A stretch of 33,319 bases of DNA from Anaerolineales bacterium (GTDB lineage Bacteria > Chloroflexota > Anaerolineae > Anaerolineales > Villigracilaceae): NCBI GenBank assembly GCA_024710905.1, contig JANJTV010000048.1:1-33319 (forward strand). Reading direction: 5' to 3'. A program made the translations under genes and the position numbers. Shown here piece after piece: positions 24,924 to 32,523 of the stretch. Numbering within the stretch: the first letter of the stretch is position 1; every line of letters begins with the position of its first letter. The notes beneath the pieces are model-generated. The model searched no databases. It was not told where the DNA came from and saw nothing but the letters and a program-made list of their open reading frames with translations.

Positions 24924-25688
24924 TTATCCCATGCGCCCGGTCAGGTATGATTCTGTTAATTCTTGCTTGGGACGGGTGAACATTTCTTCTGTCGGCGCAA
25001 ACTCAACCAGCTCGCCCAGCCAGAACAGGCCGGTAAACTGCGAAACCCGGGCAGCCTGCTGCATGTTGTGGGTCACGATGACAATCGTGTAGTCATTTTT
25101 TAGTTCAGCGATCAATTCTTCGATACGGCCGGTCGCAATCGGATCCAATGCGGAGGTCGATTCATCCATCAGGATCACCTCCGGGGCGGTCGCCAGCACG
25201 CGGGCAATGCACAGGCGTTGCTGCTGCCCCAATGAAAGGCTCAGCGCCTCCTGCCCGAGGCCATCCTTAACATCATCCCACAAAGCGGCCCGTTGCAGGG
25301 ATTGTTCCACCACATCCTGCAATTGACCATTGTTTTCAGTCAGCCCCAATACACGCGGTCCAAAAGCCACGTTGTCAAAAATGGATTGTGGGAAAGGGTT
25401 GGGCTTTTGGAACACCATGCCCACCCGTTGGCGGAGTTCTGCCACATCCACATCTTCATCATAGATATCTTTACCATTAAGAAGGATTTTTCCATCCACA
25501 CGTGTGCCAGCGATCGTATCATTCATGCGATTCAGACAGCGCAGGAAGGTGGATTTTCCACACCCCGATGGGCCGATCAGGGCGGTGACCTGTCGTGGCA
25601 GGATTTCCATATTGATGTTCGAAAGCGCTTTGGATGCGCTGTAATAAAAATCCAAGGCTTGCACAGAGTACGCGGGAGTGCTGTTCAT
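24924..25688 (-). CDS. pstB: Phosphate ABC transporter ATPase PstB (copy 2, altered signature motif)
   Basis: 254 residues from ATG 25688. A TTG 33 nt further up would place the start inside the Pho box. Walker A 'GPSGCGKST' (39-47) and Q-loop '[18 protein letters not shown]' (Gln94) are normal. The ABC signature reads L151-S-L-G-Q instead of LSGGQ, and Walker B is followed by Ser177 where Pro is usual ('[13 protein letters not shown]'); the catalytic Glu176 and the H-loop His are kept. The gene stands alone on the minus strand between two pst operons, divergent from pstS2, so it must serve permeases encoded elsewhere (either PstCA pair). A TACAAT six nt before the ATG suggests a leaderless message. 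Activity may be reduced; this is inference from the motif change. Confidence 0.9.
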   Translation of the reverse strand: MNSTPAYSVQALDFYYSASKALSNINMEILPRQVTALIGPSGCGKSTFLRCLNRMNDTIAGTRVDGKILLNGKDIYDEDVDVAELRQRVGMVFQKPNPFPQSIFDNVAFGPRVLGLTENNGQLQDVVEQSLQRAALWDDVKDGLGQEALSLSLGQQQRLCIARVLATAPEVILMDESTSALDPIATGRIEELIAELKNDYTIVIVTHNMQQAARVSQFTGLFWLGELVEFAPTEEMFTRPKQELTESYLTGRMG

Positions 25689-25694
25689 GGTGGA

Positions 25695-25700
25695 ATTGTA
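25695..25700 (-). promoter_or_regulatory. -10 element TACAAT of pstB2 (leaderless)
   Basis: Minus-strand TACAAT followed by six nt and ATG 25688. The phased TTAAC repeats end 12 bp upstream, a spacing expected for Pho-activated promoters lacking a -35. Confidence 0.5.
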
Positions 25701-25712
25701 CCCAACAACCAA

Positions 25713-25731
25713 TGTTAACAACAGGTTAACG
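25713..25731. promoter_or_regulatory. Candidate Pho box in the pstB2-pstS2 divergent gap
   Basis: On the plus strand TTAACA (25715) and TTAACG (25726), exactly 11 bp apart. Because GTTAAC is its own complement, the pair reads TTAACC and TTAACA at the same phase on the minus strand, so it may serve both genes. Confidence 0.55.
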
Positions 25732-25732
25732 A

Positions 25733-25738
25733 TATAAT
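25733..25738 (+). promoter_or_regulatory. -10 element TATAAT of pstS2 (leaderless)
   Basis: Perfect TATAAT with seven nt before ATG 25746. It abuts the Pho box, leaving no room for a normal -35. Confidence 0.5.
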
Positions 25739-25745
25739 TCTGGCA

Positions 25746-26621
25746 ATGAAACGAATGCTCTCTTTTTTCCTGTCGCTGGTCTTACTTCTCGCGGCGTGTG
25801 CCCCAGCAGGGGAAGCCGGTTCTTCCACCGTCCAATCAACGTATATTGAAAACAAAGGGTCAGATACAATCGTCAACCTGGCCTTGGCCTGGGCCGAAGC
25901 GTACCAGTCTCAAAACCCAGATGTAAGAATATCTGTTACGGGTGGCGGTTCAGGGACGGGGATCGCCGCACTTCTTAATGGCACGGTTGATCTGGCCAAT
26001 GCCTCCCGCGCCATCAAAGATGAAGAAATTGCCGAAGCCCGGTCCCAAGGCATTAACCCGGTTGAGTTTGTCATCGCCCGTGATGCGATTGCGGTGGTGG
26101 TGCATCCGGATAACCCGGTCAGCCAGCTTACCCTGCAGCAAATCTCAGATATTTACAGCGGCAAGATTAATAACTGGAGCGAGTTGGGAGGGGAAGACCG
26201 GCCGATTGTGCGCCTGTCTCGTGAGACCAATTCGGGTACGCACGTTTATTTCCTCGAGAATGTTTTGCGCCTCGGCAACCCGGAGGATAAAACATTATTT
26301 TCAACAGACACCCTATTATTGCCTTCTTCTGAAGGGATTATTCACGAGGTGCGTCAAAACCCGAATGCAATTGGCTACGATGGGCTGGGCTATGTGCCTC
26401 ACGACCTGAAGATGATCGCCATTGCTTCAGCACCGGGGAACGATTATGTCTTGCCCTCCATTGAAACTGTCAATAACCTGACCTACCCAATCGCCCGTGA
26501 CCTGTATATGTACACTTCCGGGGAGCCAACTGGCGCAACCAGGCAATACCTGGATTGGATTTTCTCACTCGAAGCGCAGGCCATTGTGGTCCGCCTGGGG
26601 TTTGTGCCGGTTCAGCCATAA
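25746..26621 (+). CDS. pstS: Phosphate ABC transporter substrate-binding lipoprotein PstS (copy 2)
   Basis: 291 residues, shorter than copy 1. Lipoprotein signal with lipobox LAAC (Cys18). The phosphate-binding signatures are '[17 protein letters not shown]', '[27 protein letters not shown]', '[35 protein letters not shown]' in segments, and '[14 protein letters not shown]'. This sub-type (GSDTI, GGGSGTG) differs clearly from copy 1 (AGSSTV, GSGAG), so the two binding proteins are not a recent duplication and may differ in affinity. No Shine-Dalgarno is present; a TATAAT seven nt before the ATG suggests a leaderless message. First gene of the second pst operon. Confidence 0.95.
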   Translation: MKRMLSFFLSLVLLLAACAPAGEAGSSTVQSTYIENKGSDTIVNLALAWAEAYQSQNPDVRISVTGGGSGTGIAALLNGTVDLANASRAIKDEEIAEARSQGINPVEFVIARDAIAVVVHPDNPVSQLTLQQISDIYSGKINNWSELGGEDRPIVRLSRETNSGTHVYFLENVLRLGNPEDKTLFSTDTLLLPSSEGIIHEVRQNPNAIGYDGLGYVPHDLKMIAIASAPGNDYVLPSIETVNNLTYPIARDLYMYTSGEPTGATRQYLDWIFSLEAQAIVVRLGFVPVQP

Positions 26622-26644
26622 TATTTATGAAAACTGGTGAATGA

Positions 26645-27541
26645 ATGGACTCAAACATTAGCTGGCAGGAATTCCTTATCACCCGCCTTGTTCGAGCGGC
26701 AGGTTACTCGGCGATCGTTTTTGTCGGGCTGATTTTTTTCTTCTTGTTGCGTGAAGGCCTGCCTACCCTGGGGGAGGTGCAAATTTCCACGCTGTTTTCG
26801 GCTCGCTGGTATCCGATTGAATCCTACTACGGTATTTTGCCGCTCATCAGCGGATCGCTGGTTGTGACCATCGGCGCGGCGTTAATCGCCATCCCTTTTG
26901 GCATCGGAACAGCCATTTACATTTCCGAGATCGCCCCGCGCTGGGTGCGGGAGATCCTCAAGCCGCTGGTGGAATTACTCGGCGGTCTGCCTTCTGTGGT
27001 GCTCGGTTTCCTGGGAATCTTGGTGCTTTCACCTTTCCTGCGCGAAACATTCAACTTACCCACCGGGCTGACGGCATTCACTGGTTCTTTGTTGCTGGGC
27101 GGTATTGCTGTGCCAACGGTGGTTTCGGTGGCAGAAGATGCCCTGGATGCCGTCCCGCGTGCGTATCGTGAAGGTGCCTGGGCGCTGGGGGCTACCCGCT
27201 GGCAGACCATCTGGCGGGTAACGCTTCCGGCGGCTAGATCGGGTGTATTAACGGCCATCATGCTTGGGGTGGGCCGGGCCATCGGCGAAACCATGACGGT
27301 AATGATGGTGACCGGGAATGCGCCGGTGCTGGCAACCGGGTTGGCCTCCCTGTTTTCACCAGTACGCACGATGACGGCTACTATCGCCGCCGAGATGGGC
27401 GAGGTGGCCAACAGCAGTGTACATTACCATACTCTCTTTTTTATTGGCATGGTTTTGTTTATCATTTCTCTGGTGGTTAATGTCACGGCTTCGGCTGTCG
27501 TCTTCCAGACCAAGAAACGCGCCGAAAGAGTGCTCTCATGA
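26645..27541 (+). CDS. pstC: Phosphate ABC transporter permease PstC (copy 2)
   Basis: 298 residues, six membrane helices. 'PLISGSLVVTIGAALIAIPFGIGTAIYISEIAP' in parts, 'LVELLGGLPSVVLGFLGI', and the docking loop 'VPRAYREGAWALGATRWQTIWRVTLPAARSGVLTAI' identify PstC. ATG 26645 is preceded only by a weak GGTGA. An out-of-frame ATG at 26641 is ignored. The end overlaps pstA2 by 4 bp. Confidence 0.94.
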   Translation: MDSNISWQEFLITRLVRAAGYSAIVFVGLIFFFLLREGLPTLGEVQISTLFSARWYPIESYYGILPLISGSLVVTIGAALIAIPFGIGTAIYISEIAPRWVREILKPLVELLGGLPSVVLGFLGILVLSPFLRETFNLPTGLTAFTGSLLLGGIAVPTVVSVAEDALDAVPRAYREGAWALGATRWQTIWRVTLPAARSGVLTAIMLGVGRAIGETMTVMMVTGNAPVLATGLASLFSPVRTMTATIAAEMGEVANSSVHYHTLFFIGMVLFIISLVVNVTASAVVFQTKKRAERVLS

Positions 27542-28401
27542 AAAGCCGCTTTTCAATCAATCGTAATATTATCCAGCGGCTGGGTTTTTCGCTGATAACG
27601 CTGATGACCATTGCCACTGTGACCCCCATTGTTGCGGTGGTGATTTACATCCTTGTGCAGGGCGCACCTGCCATCTCTTGGGAATTCCTTTCTGAAGCGC
27701 CTCGCGAGGGCATGAGACAGGGCGGCATCATGCCAGCTATTATTGGCACGTTCTACCTGACACTTGGCACGGCCATTTTCTCTGTTCCGCTGGGTGTGGC
27801 GGCCGCCATTTATCTGGCTGAATATGCCCCTGAAAATTGGTTGACCCGTGTGATTCGGATTGCGATTATTAACCTGGCAGGAATTCCCTCAGTGGTGTAC
27901 GGCCTGTTTGGGCTGGGCCTGTTCGTGCTGTTCCTGAATTTCGGCACCAGTATGCTCTCAGCCTCACTGACCCTATCGATTATGACCCTGCCGGTAATTA
28001 TTTCAACCGCGGAGGAATCTCTGCGGGCTGTTCCCCAATCTTTTCGGACCGTTTCGATCAGCCTGGGTGCCACCCGCTGGCAGACCATCCGCCGGATTGT
28101 CCTCCCCGAGGCCTTGCCAGGCATTATCACGGGCATTATCCTGGGCTTGGAGCGGGCTGCCGGGGAGACAGCGCCGATCCTGTTCACCGGGGCGGCATTC
28201 TTCCTGCCACAATTGCCCGGTTCACCATTCGATGCCACCATGGCGCTGCCTTACCATTTGTTTGTCATCTCCACCCAGGTGCCGGAGATGCCTTTTCAGA
28301 TTCAGTACGGCACAGCCTTGGTGCTGATTGTTTTCGTCCTGGCAATGAACCTGGCCGCCACTTTGATTCGTTCGCGTGCACGCGCGAAAAGGCAATGGTA
28401 G
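27538..28401 (+). CDS. pstA: Phosphate ABC transporter permease PstA (copy 2)
   Basis: 287 residues, the usual PstA length, without the insert seen in copy 1. Motifs: 'GTFYLTLGTAIFSVPLGVAAAIYLAEYAPENWL' in parts, 'NLAGIPSVVYGLFGLGLFV', 'VPQSFRTVSISLGATRWQTIRRIVLPEALPGIITGI', 'GLERAAGETAPILFTGAAFF'. ATG 27538 overlaps the pstC2 stop. It forms the membrane channel with PstC2. The following pstB3 starts 11 bp after its stop. Confidence 0.95.
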   Translation: MKSRFSINRNIIQRLGFSLITLMTIATVTPIVAVVIYILVQGAPAISWEFLSEAPREGMRQGGIMPAIIGTFYLTLGTAIFSVPLGVAAAIYLAEYAPENWLTRVIRIAIINLAGIPSVVYGLFGLGLFVLFLNFGTSMLSASLTLSIMTLPVIISTAEESLRAVPQSFRTVSISLGATRWQTIRRIVLPEALPGIITGIILGLERAAGETAPILFTGAAFFLPQLPGSPFDATMALPYHLFVISTQVPEMPFQIQYGTALVLIVFVLAMNLAATLIRSRARAKRQW

Positions 28402-28412
28402 GGGAGCCAGGT

Positions 28413-29168
28413 ATGTATAAAATACAGGTCGAGAATCTTTCGCTGCAATATTCAGATGGTACCGAGTCATTGCGTAACGTCAGCCTGGGCATCCCACAAA
28501 ACGCCATCACGGTTTTATTCGGCCCGGCAGGCGGTGGGAAATCCTCCTTGCTTCGCTGCCTGAACCGGCTCAATGACCTAGCCGAGGTCCATACCGTTGC
28601 CGGGCGTATCCTGCTGGATGGCGAAAATATCCTTGACCCGAAAGTGGATACCATCTCCTTGCGGCGCAGGGTTGGCATGGTCTTTGCCCGCCCGGTAGTG
28701 CTACCGCTCTCCATTCGCGGCAACCTGACGTATGGCCTAGAAGTAATGGGTGAGAAACGCCGCTCCCGTTTGGATGATGCCGTAGAGCGTTCTCTAAAGC
28801 AGGCCGCCCTGTGGGATGAAGTCAAGGATCGCCTCAATGACCCTGCAATCGCGCTTTCAGGCGGCCAGCAGCAACGCCTGTGCCTGGCACGTTCACTGGC
28901 GCTTGAACCGGAAGTGATATTGCTGGACGAACCAACCTCAGGCTTGGACCCGATTTCGACAGGCAAAGTGGAAGCCAGCCTGCAGGAACTCAAAAAGAGT
29001 TACACGGTTGTGCTGGTGCCGCACTCGGTACAGCAGGCGGCCCGGACAGCCGATTATGCTGCTTTCTTCCTGCAAGGAGAATTGATAGAGCACGGTGAGG
29101 GCAAAGGTATTTTTACCGCCCCGCAAAATAAACGCACAGAAGATTACGTGACCGGCCGTTTTGGTTAA
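28413..29168 (+). CDS. pstB: PstB-like phosphate transporter ATPase (copy 3, Q-loop glutamine replaced)
   Basis: 251 residues from ATG 28413, chosen for GGGGAG (28401-28406) six nt upstream; ATG 28395 lies inside pstA2. The overall PstB pattern is clear ('LLRCLNRLNDL', '[12 protein letters not shown]', '[12 protein letters not shown]'). Signature '[13 protein letters not shown]' (148-160), Walker B 'VILLDEPTSGLDP' (Glu173) and His204 are intact. Walker A is GPAGGGKSS (37-45). The Q-loop reads GMVFARPVVLP, with Ala92 where Gln is near-universal and the PNPFP stretch lost. The Q-loop couples ATP sites to the permease, so transport coupling may be altered. It is in operon with pstC2/pstA2 and phoU2. 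The normal H-loop Thr-His is here Pro-His. Confidence 0.9.
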   Translation: MYKIQVENLSLQYSDGTESLRNVSLGIPQNAITVLFGPAGGGKSSLLRCLNRLNDLAEVHTVAGRILLDGENILDPKVDTISLRRRVGMVFARPVVLPLSIRGNLTYGLEVMGEKRRSRLDDAVERSLKQAALWDEVKDRLNDPAIALSGGQQQRLCLARSLALEPEVILLDEPTSGLDPISTGKVEASLQELKKSYTVVLVPHSVQQAARTADYAAFFLQGELIEHGEGKGIFTAPQNKRTEDYVTGRFG

Positions 29169-29195
29169 TTGGTGCAACCTGAAAGCGAGGAAACA

Positions 29196-29879
29196 ATGTT
29201 AAGGAAAACATTCGAACAGGAAATTAAACAACTCAAAGACGAGATTTTATTGCTTGGCAGCATGGTGGAGCAGGCAACGATCCAGTCTGTGGACGCGCTC
29301 AAGAAACGTGATCTGGAAGCATCGAAAGAGGTGATTGCTTTTGATCGGAAAATCAACCAGAAACGTTTTGAACTCGAAAATCGTGTGATGGTGCTGATTG
29401 CAACCCAGCAGCCTATGGCACATGACCTGCGCCTATTGTCCTCTGCATTTGAAGTGATCAGCGAGCTGGAGCGTATGGGTGATTATGCCAAAGGCATCGG
29501 GGTGATCAACCTCCGCATGGGTGAGCAGCCCCTGCTTAAGCCACTGGTGGATATCCCCCGTATGGCTCAAAAGGGCACTGACATGCTGCACCGCGCCCTG
29601 ACCGCTTTTGTGAATGAAGATGCTGAAGCTGCACGTGTCATTCCCAAAGAAGATGACGAAGTGGACGAACTGTATACCCAGATCTACCGGGAGTTGATGA
29701 CTTACATTATGGCTGACCCTAAGAACATTGAGCGTGCCAACTGGCTGCTGTGGGCGGCCCATAACCTGGAACGCCTAGGTGACCGGGTAACCAACATCTG
29801 CGAACGCACAGTATTTGTTGTGACGGGTGAATACAAAGAAATTAGCGCTAGTTACGACGAGTTAGGCGATGAGCACTAA
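29196..29879 (+). CDS. phoU: Phosphate signalling complex regulator PhoU (copy 2)
   Basis: 227 residues from ATG 29196, with GAGG five nt upstream. The alternative TTG at 29169 directly follows the pstB3 stop and would add nine residues absent from copy 1. Two PhoU repeats are present with 'ISELERMGDYAKGI' and 'AAHNLERLGDRVTNICE'. It is nearly superimposable on copy 1 ('RKTFE.EI.QLKDEILLLG' shared), so these two genes, unlike the two pstS, look like a more recent duplication or are kept alike by conversion. Closes the second pst operon. Two PhoU proteins could pair with the two transporters and one PhoR. Confidence 0.94.
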   Translation: MLRKTFEQEIKQLKDEILLLGSMVEQATIQSVDALKKRDLEASKEVIAFDRKINQKRFELENRVMVLIATQQPMAHDLRLLSSAFEVISELERMGDYAKGIGVINLRMGEQPLLKPLVDIPRMAQKGTDMLHRALTAFVNEDAEAARVIPKEDDEVDELYTQIYRELMTYIMADPKNIERANWLLWAAHNLERLGDRVTNICERTVFVVTGEYKEISASYDELGDEH

Positions 29880-29885
29880 TTTCGC

Positions 29886-29914
29886 TTGACGGATATCGTT
29901 GCGTTGAGTACAAT
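29886..29914 (+). promoter_or_regulatory. Promoter of the histidine operon
   Basis: TTGACG (29886-29891), 17-nt spacer, TACAAT (29909-29914): a near-consensus housekeeping promoter. The leader-peptide ATG lies 10 nt after the -10. Confidence 0.8.
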
Positions 29915-29924
29915 GCGACCCAAT

Positions 29925-30005
29925 ATGAAACGAACCTTCTCTGCACTGCATCATCATCATTCCTGCATCCCCTGCCAGACCGGAGCGCAGGTTCGTTTCG
30001 TTTAA
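29925..30005 (+). CDS. hisL: Histidine-operon leader peptide (HisL)
   Basis: A 26-codon frame, ATG 29925 to TAA 30005, begins MKRTFSAL and then has four consecutive His codons, all CAT (29949-29960), followed by SCIPCQTG and a short tail. It lies between a strong promoter and a Rho-independent terminator upstream of hisG, which is the textbook layout of his attenuation. Ribosome stalling at the CAT run when charged tRNA-His is scarce would change RNA folding downstream and allow readthrough. There is no Shine-Dalgarno, and the 5' leader is only a few nucleotides, so initiation is probably of the leaderless kind. The peptide itself needs no function. Confidence 0.85.
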   Translation: MKRTFSALHHHHSCIPCQTGAQVRFV

Positions 30006-30064
30006 GCTCATCACGAACCCACCCTTTTCATCCATGCCCCCGGTCTTTAAGGCCGGGGGTTTTT
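29927..30064 (+). promoter_or_regulatory. Transcription attenuator of the his operon (alternative RNA pairings)
   Basis: Three pairings can be read. Segment 1, GAAACGAACCT (29927-29937), pairs perfectly with segment 2, AGGTTCGTTTC (29989-29999). Segment 2's GGTTCGT (29990-29996) can instead pair with segment 3, ACGAACC (30013-30019). AGACCGG (29977-29983) can pair with CCGGTCT (30040-30046), which is the left arm of the terminator. A ribosome stalled on the His codons covers segment 1, so 2:3 and the enclosing AGACCGG:CCGGTCT can form and disrupt the terminator. Without stalling, or without translation, the terminator hairpin wins. Confidence 0.75.
30037..30064 (+). terminator. Attenuator terminator upstream of hisG
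   Basis: CCCCCGGTC (30037-30045), loop TTTAA, GGCCGGGGG (30051-30059), then five T. A 9-bp stem with one G-T pair. Confidence 0.85.
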
Positions 30065-30079
30065 CATTAAAGGTAAATT

Positions 30080-31075
30080 ATGAGTCGTCCTATTCGCCTT
30101 TCCTTGCCATCCAAAGGTCGTCTTTCTGAAGACGCCATAGCCTTCTTGGCCGCCTGTGGTTTCAATATTTATAAACCCAATCCGCGCCAGTACGAGGCCA
30201 GTATTTCCTCCTTGCCTGGTGTCAGTGTACTCTTCCAGCGCCCCGCTGATATTGTCATTTCAGTACGGAATGGCAGTGTGGATTTCGGCATTACCGGGTT
30301 GGACGTTCTGACCGAACATTGCGGTCCCAACGGCGCGATTCTCCCAATTCACGCTGCGTTGGGGTTTGGGGCCTGCACCCTGAACGTCATCGTCCCCGAA
30401 ACGTGGAACACCATCAGTCAGATGAGCGACCTGAAACGGATGCAGGCTGAAATCGGGCGTCCGCTGCGGGTGGCGACCAAATTCCCCAACGCCGCCCGCC
30501 TCTTTTTCGTCGAACGGGGACTCGGTAATGTCACCTTTATCAAAGCCGAAGGCACCCTCGAAATCGCGCCCACCATCGGCTACGCCGACATAATCACAGA
30601 CCTGGTTTCCTCCGGCCAAACCCTGCGCGATAACCGCCTGAAACTGCTTACTGATGGGCAGATTCTTGCCTCCCAAGCCGTTCTCATCGCCAACAAAGCC
30701 GTGCTCAAAGACAATCCCGCCGTGCTTACCATCGCCCGCCAGCTTTTGGAGTTCATTGAAGCCTACCAGCGCGCCCAAAACAATGTCTCGATTTTCGCCA
30801 ACATGCGTGGCGAGAGCCAGCAAGCGATTGCCGCACGTGTTTTCTCGCAGAAAACCATCGGCGGGCTGAACGGCCCGACCTTAAGCAACATCCTCCGCAA
30901 AGACAGCGACCCAAACTGGTATGCCCTTCACATCGTCGTCCACCGTGATGAACTTTTTGCCGCCATCAACGAATTACGTACCATTGGCGGCAGTGGCGTG
31001 GTGGTTGCGCCGGTGACCTATATCTTCGAAGAAGAGCCGCCGAGGTATAAGGCCATGCTGGATGCTTTGCGATAA
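30080..31075 (+). CDS. hisG: ATP phosphoribosyltransferase HisG (long form)
   Basis: 331 residues. Catalytic part: 'RLSLPSKGRLSEDAIAFLAACGF', 'PADIVISVRNGSVDFGITGLDVL', 'LRVATKFPNAARLFF', and 'EGTLEIAPTIGYADIITDLVSSGQTL', the PRPP-binding signature. The extra C-terminal ~100 residues ('NVSIFANMRGESQQAIAARVF', 'WYALHIVVHRDELFAAINELRTIGGSGVVVAPVTYIF' in parts) form the regulatory domain of long-type HisG, so it should work without HisZ and be inhibited by histidine. It catalyses the first step of histidine synthesis (ATP + PRPP). AAAGG before ATG 30080. First structural gene after the attenuator. Confidence 0.95.
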   Translation: MSRPIRLSLPSKGRLSEDAIAFLAACGFNIYKPNPRQYEASISSLPGVSVLFQRPADIVISVRNGSVDFGITGLDVLTEHCGPNGAILPIHAALGFGACTLNVIVPETWNTISQMSDLKRMQAEIGRPLRVATKFPNAARLFFVERGLGNVTFIKAEGTLEIAPTIGYADIITDLVSSGQTLRDNRLKLLTDGQILASQAVLIANKAVLKDNPAVLTIARQLLEFIEAYQRAQNNVSIFANMRGESQQAIAARVFSQKTIGGLNGPTLSNILRKDSDPNWYALHIVVHRDELFAAINELRTIGGSGVVVAPVTYIFEEEPPRYKAMLDALR

Positions 31076-31081
31076 AACCAT

Positions 31082-31135
31082 AGGACACGGATTGCACGGA
31101 TTTTTATGGTTTCTCCGTTTAATCTGTGGACAAAA
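31082..31135. repeat. Small repeat between hisG and hisD
   Basis: CACGGATT occurs twice in close succession (about 31087-31105), followed by a near-complement AATCTGTG (about 31121-31128). It can fold into an imperfect hairpin. Short CACGGATT-type spacers of this look recur between genes in many genomes; whether this one is repeated elsewhere cannot be seen here. Confidence 0.3.
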
Positions 31136-31146
31136 AAGGAAACATC

Positions 31147-32472
31147 ATGATCAAAATTTACGATGTCGAAACTGCAAAAAAGTCCATTCTCAAACGCATC
31201 CCCCCCGACGAAACGGAAGTTCCAGCGGTTGTGTTCGAGCGAATCGCCGCCACCTTTGGCGAGCGGATTTCTCCTGAAGAAGCCGTACGCCGCATCCTGC
31301 GCGATGTCCGCTCCCGGGGCGATGCCGCTCTGCGTGAGTGGAGCGCCAAACTGGACGGGTTCCCCGAAAACGCTCCGATTCGCGTTCCCGCCAAAGCCCT
31401 GACTGCCGCCCTGAAATCTCTTGACCCTGAAGTACGTACCGCGCTGGAAGTGGCCGCCGAGCGAATCCGCGAATTTCACCGCCGCCAACCGCTGAGCAGT
31501 TGGTTTACCAACGACCTGGGCGGCACCCTCGGCCAAATTATCCGCCCACATGGGCGGGTCGGCTTATATGTTCCCGGCGGCACTGCCCCATTGCCGTCCT
31601 CTGTATTGATGTCTGCCATCCCGGCCCAGGTGGCAGGGGTGAAGGATGTGGTTGTGGTTGCCCCGCCTGTATACGGCGCAAGCCAGATTGCCAGTATTAC
31701 CCTGGCCGCCTGCGCCCTGTGTGACGTGACCGAAGTTTATGCCCTTGGCGGCGCACAGGCCATTGGCGCACTGGCTTACGGCACCGAAACTGTCCCGGCA
31801 GTCGATAAAATTTTCGGCCCCGGCAACCTGTTCGTCACCCTTGCCAAGCGCCAGGTCTTTGGCGCGGTGGGCATTGACGGGTTGGCAGGTCCAACCGAAA
31901 CAATGGTCATTGCCGATGAAACGGCCAAACCCGCCTGGGTGGCGGCGGATTTGCTTGCCCAGGCCGAGCATGATGTGCTCGCCAGCGCCATCCTGTTAAC
32001 TCCATCCCGTGAACTGGCAGAAGCTGTCCAAATCGAAGTCCGCCGTCAGATGGAAACCCTGCCTCGCGCCGAGATCCTGGCCCAATCCTTGCCTGGCCAA
32101 TCTGGCATCGTCATCACCAAAGACCTCGCCGAAGCCGCCGAACTGAACAATCTCTACGCCCCCGAACACCTGTGCCTGGTTGTGCGCGACCCCTGGGCGT
32201 TGAGCGAGAAAATCACCAACGCGGGCGGTATTTTTATGGACGAGTTCTCCTTTGAAGTCCTTGGCGACTACATTGCCGGGCCGAGTCACGTCATGCCCAC
32301 CGGCGGCTCTGCCCGCTTCGCCTCCCCGCTCAATGTGTGGGATTTTGTCCACATTATTAGCCTGGTAGCCCTCAACCCGGCAACCACCACCCAAATTGCT
32401 CCACTGGCCGGCCGCATCGCCCGCGCAGAAAGCCTCGAAGCTCACGCCCGTTCGGCGGATTTCAGGTCATAA
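31147..32472 (+). CDS. hisD: Histidinol dehydrogenase
   Basis: 441 residues from ATG 31147, with AGGA seven nt upstream; a GTG at 31126 precedes that ribosome site and is not favoured. Family features: '[30 protein letters not shown]' in parts, '[32 protein letters not shown]', '[18 protein letters not shown]', '[17 protein letters not shown]', '[13 protein letters not shown]', and '[24 protein letters not shown]'. These carry the zinc and catalytic Glu/His residues. It performs the last two oxidations from histidinol to histidine with NAD. Length is normal. It ends in an inverted repeat that spans the stop codon. Confidence 0.96.
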   Translation: MIKIYDVETAKKSILKRIPPDETEVPAVVFERIAATFGERISPEEAVRRILRDVRSRGDAALREWSAKLDGFPENAPIRVPAKALTAALKSLDPEVRTALEVAAERIREFHRRQPLSSWFTNDLGGTLGQIIRPHGRVGLYVPGGTAPLPSSVLMSAIPAQVAGVKDVVVVAPPVYGASQIASITLAACALCDVTEVYALGGAQAIGALAYGTETVPAVDKIFGPGNLFVTLAKRQVFGAVGIDGLAGPTETMVIADETAKPAWVAADLLAQAEHDVLASAILLTPSRELAEAVQIEVRRQMETLPRAEILAQSLPGQSGIVITKDLAEAAELNNLYAPEHLCLVVRDPWALSEKITNAGGIFMDEFSFEVLGDYIAGPSHVMPTGGSARFASPLNVWDFVHIISLVALNPATTTQIAPLAGRIARAESLEAHARSADFRS

Positions 32473-32500
32473 GTTGCAGGTCACATGATTTATGACCTGA
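32462..32500. repeat. 11-bp inverted repeat across the hisD stop and the hisD-hisC gap
   Basis: TCAGGTCATAA (32462-32472, ending with the hisD stop) and TTATGACCTGA (32490-32500), with a 17-nt loop containing a further GCAGGTCA. No T-run follows. It may be a remnant of a dispersed intergenic repeat or an mRNA-processing hairpin. Confidence 0.55.
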
Positions 32501-32523
32501 TAAATGGAAAGCCGGATAACCTC

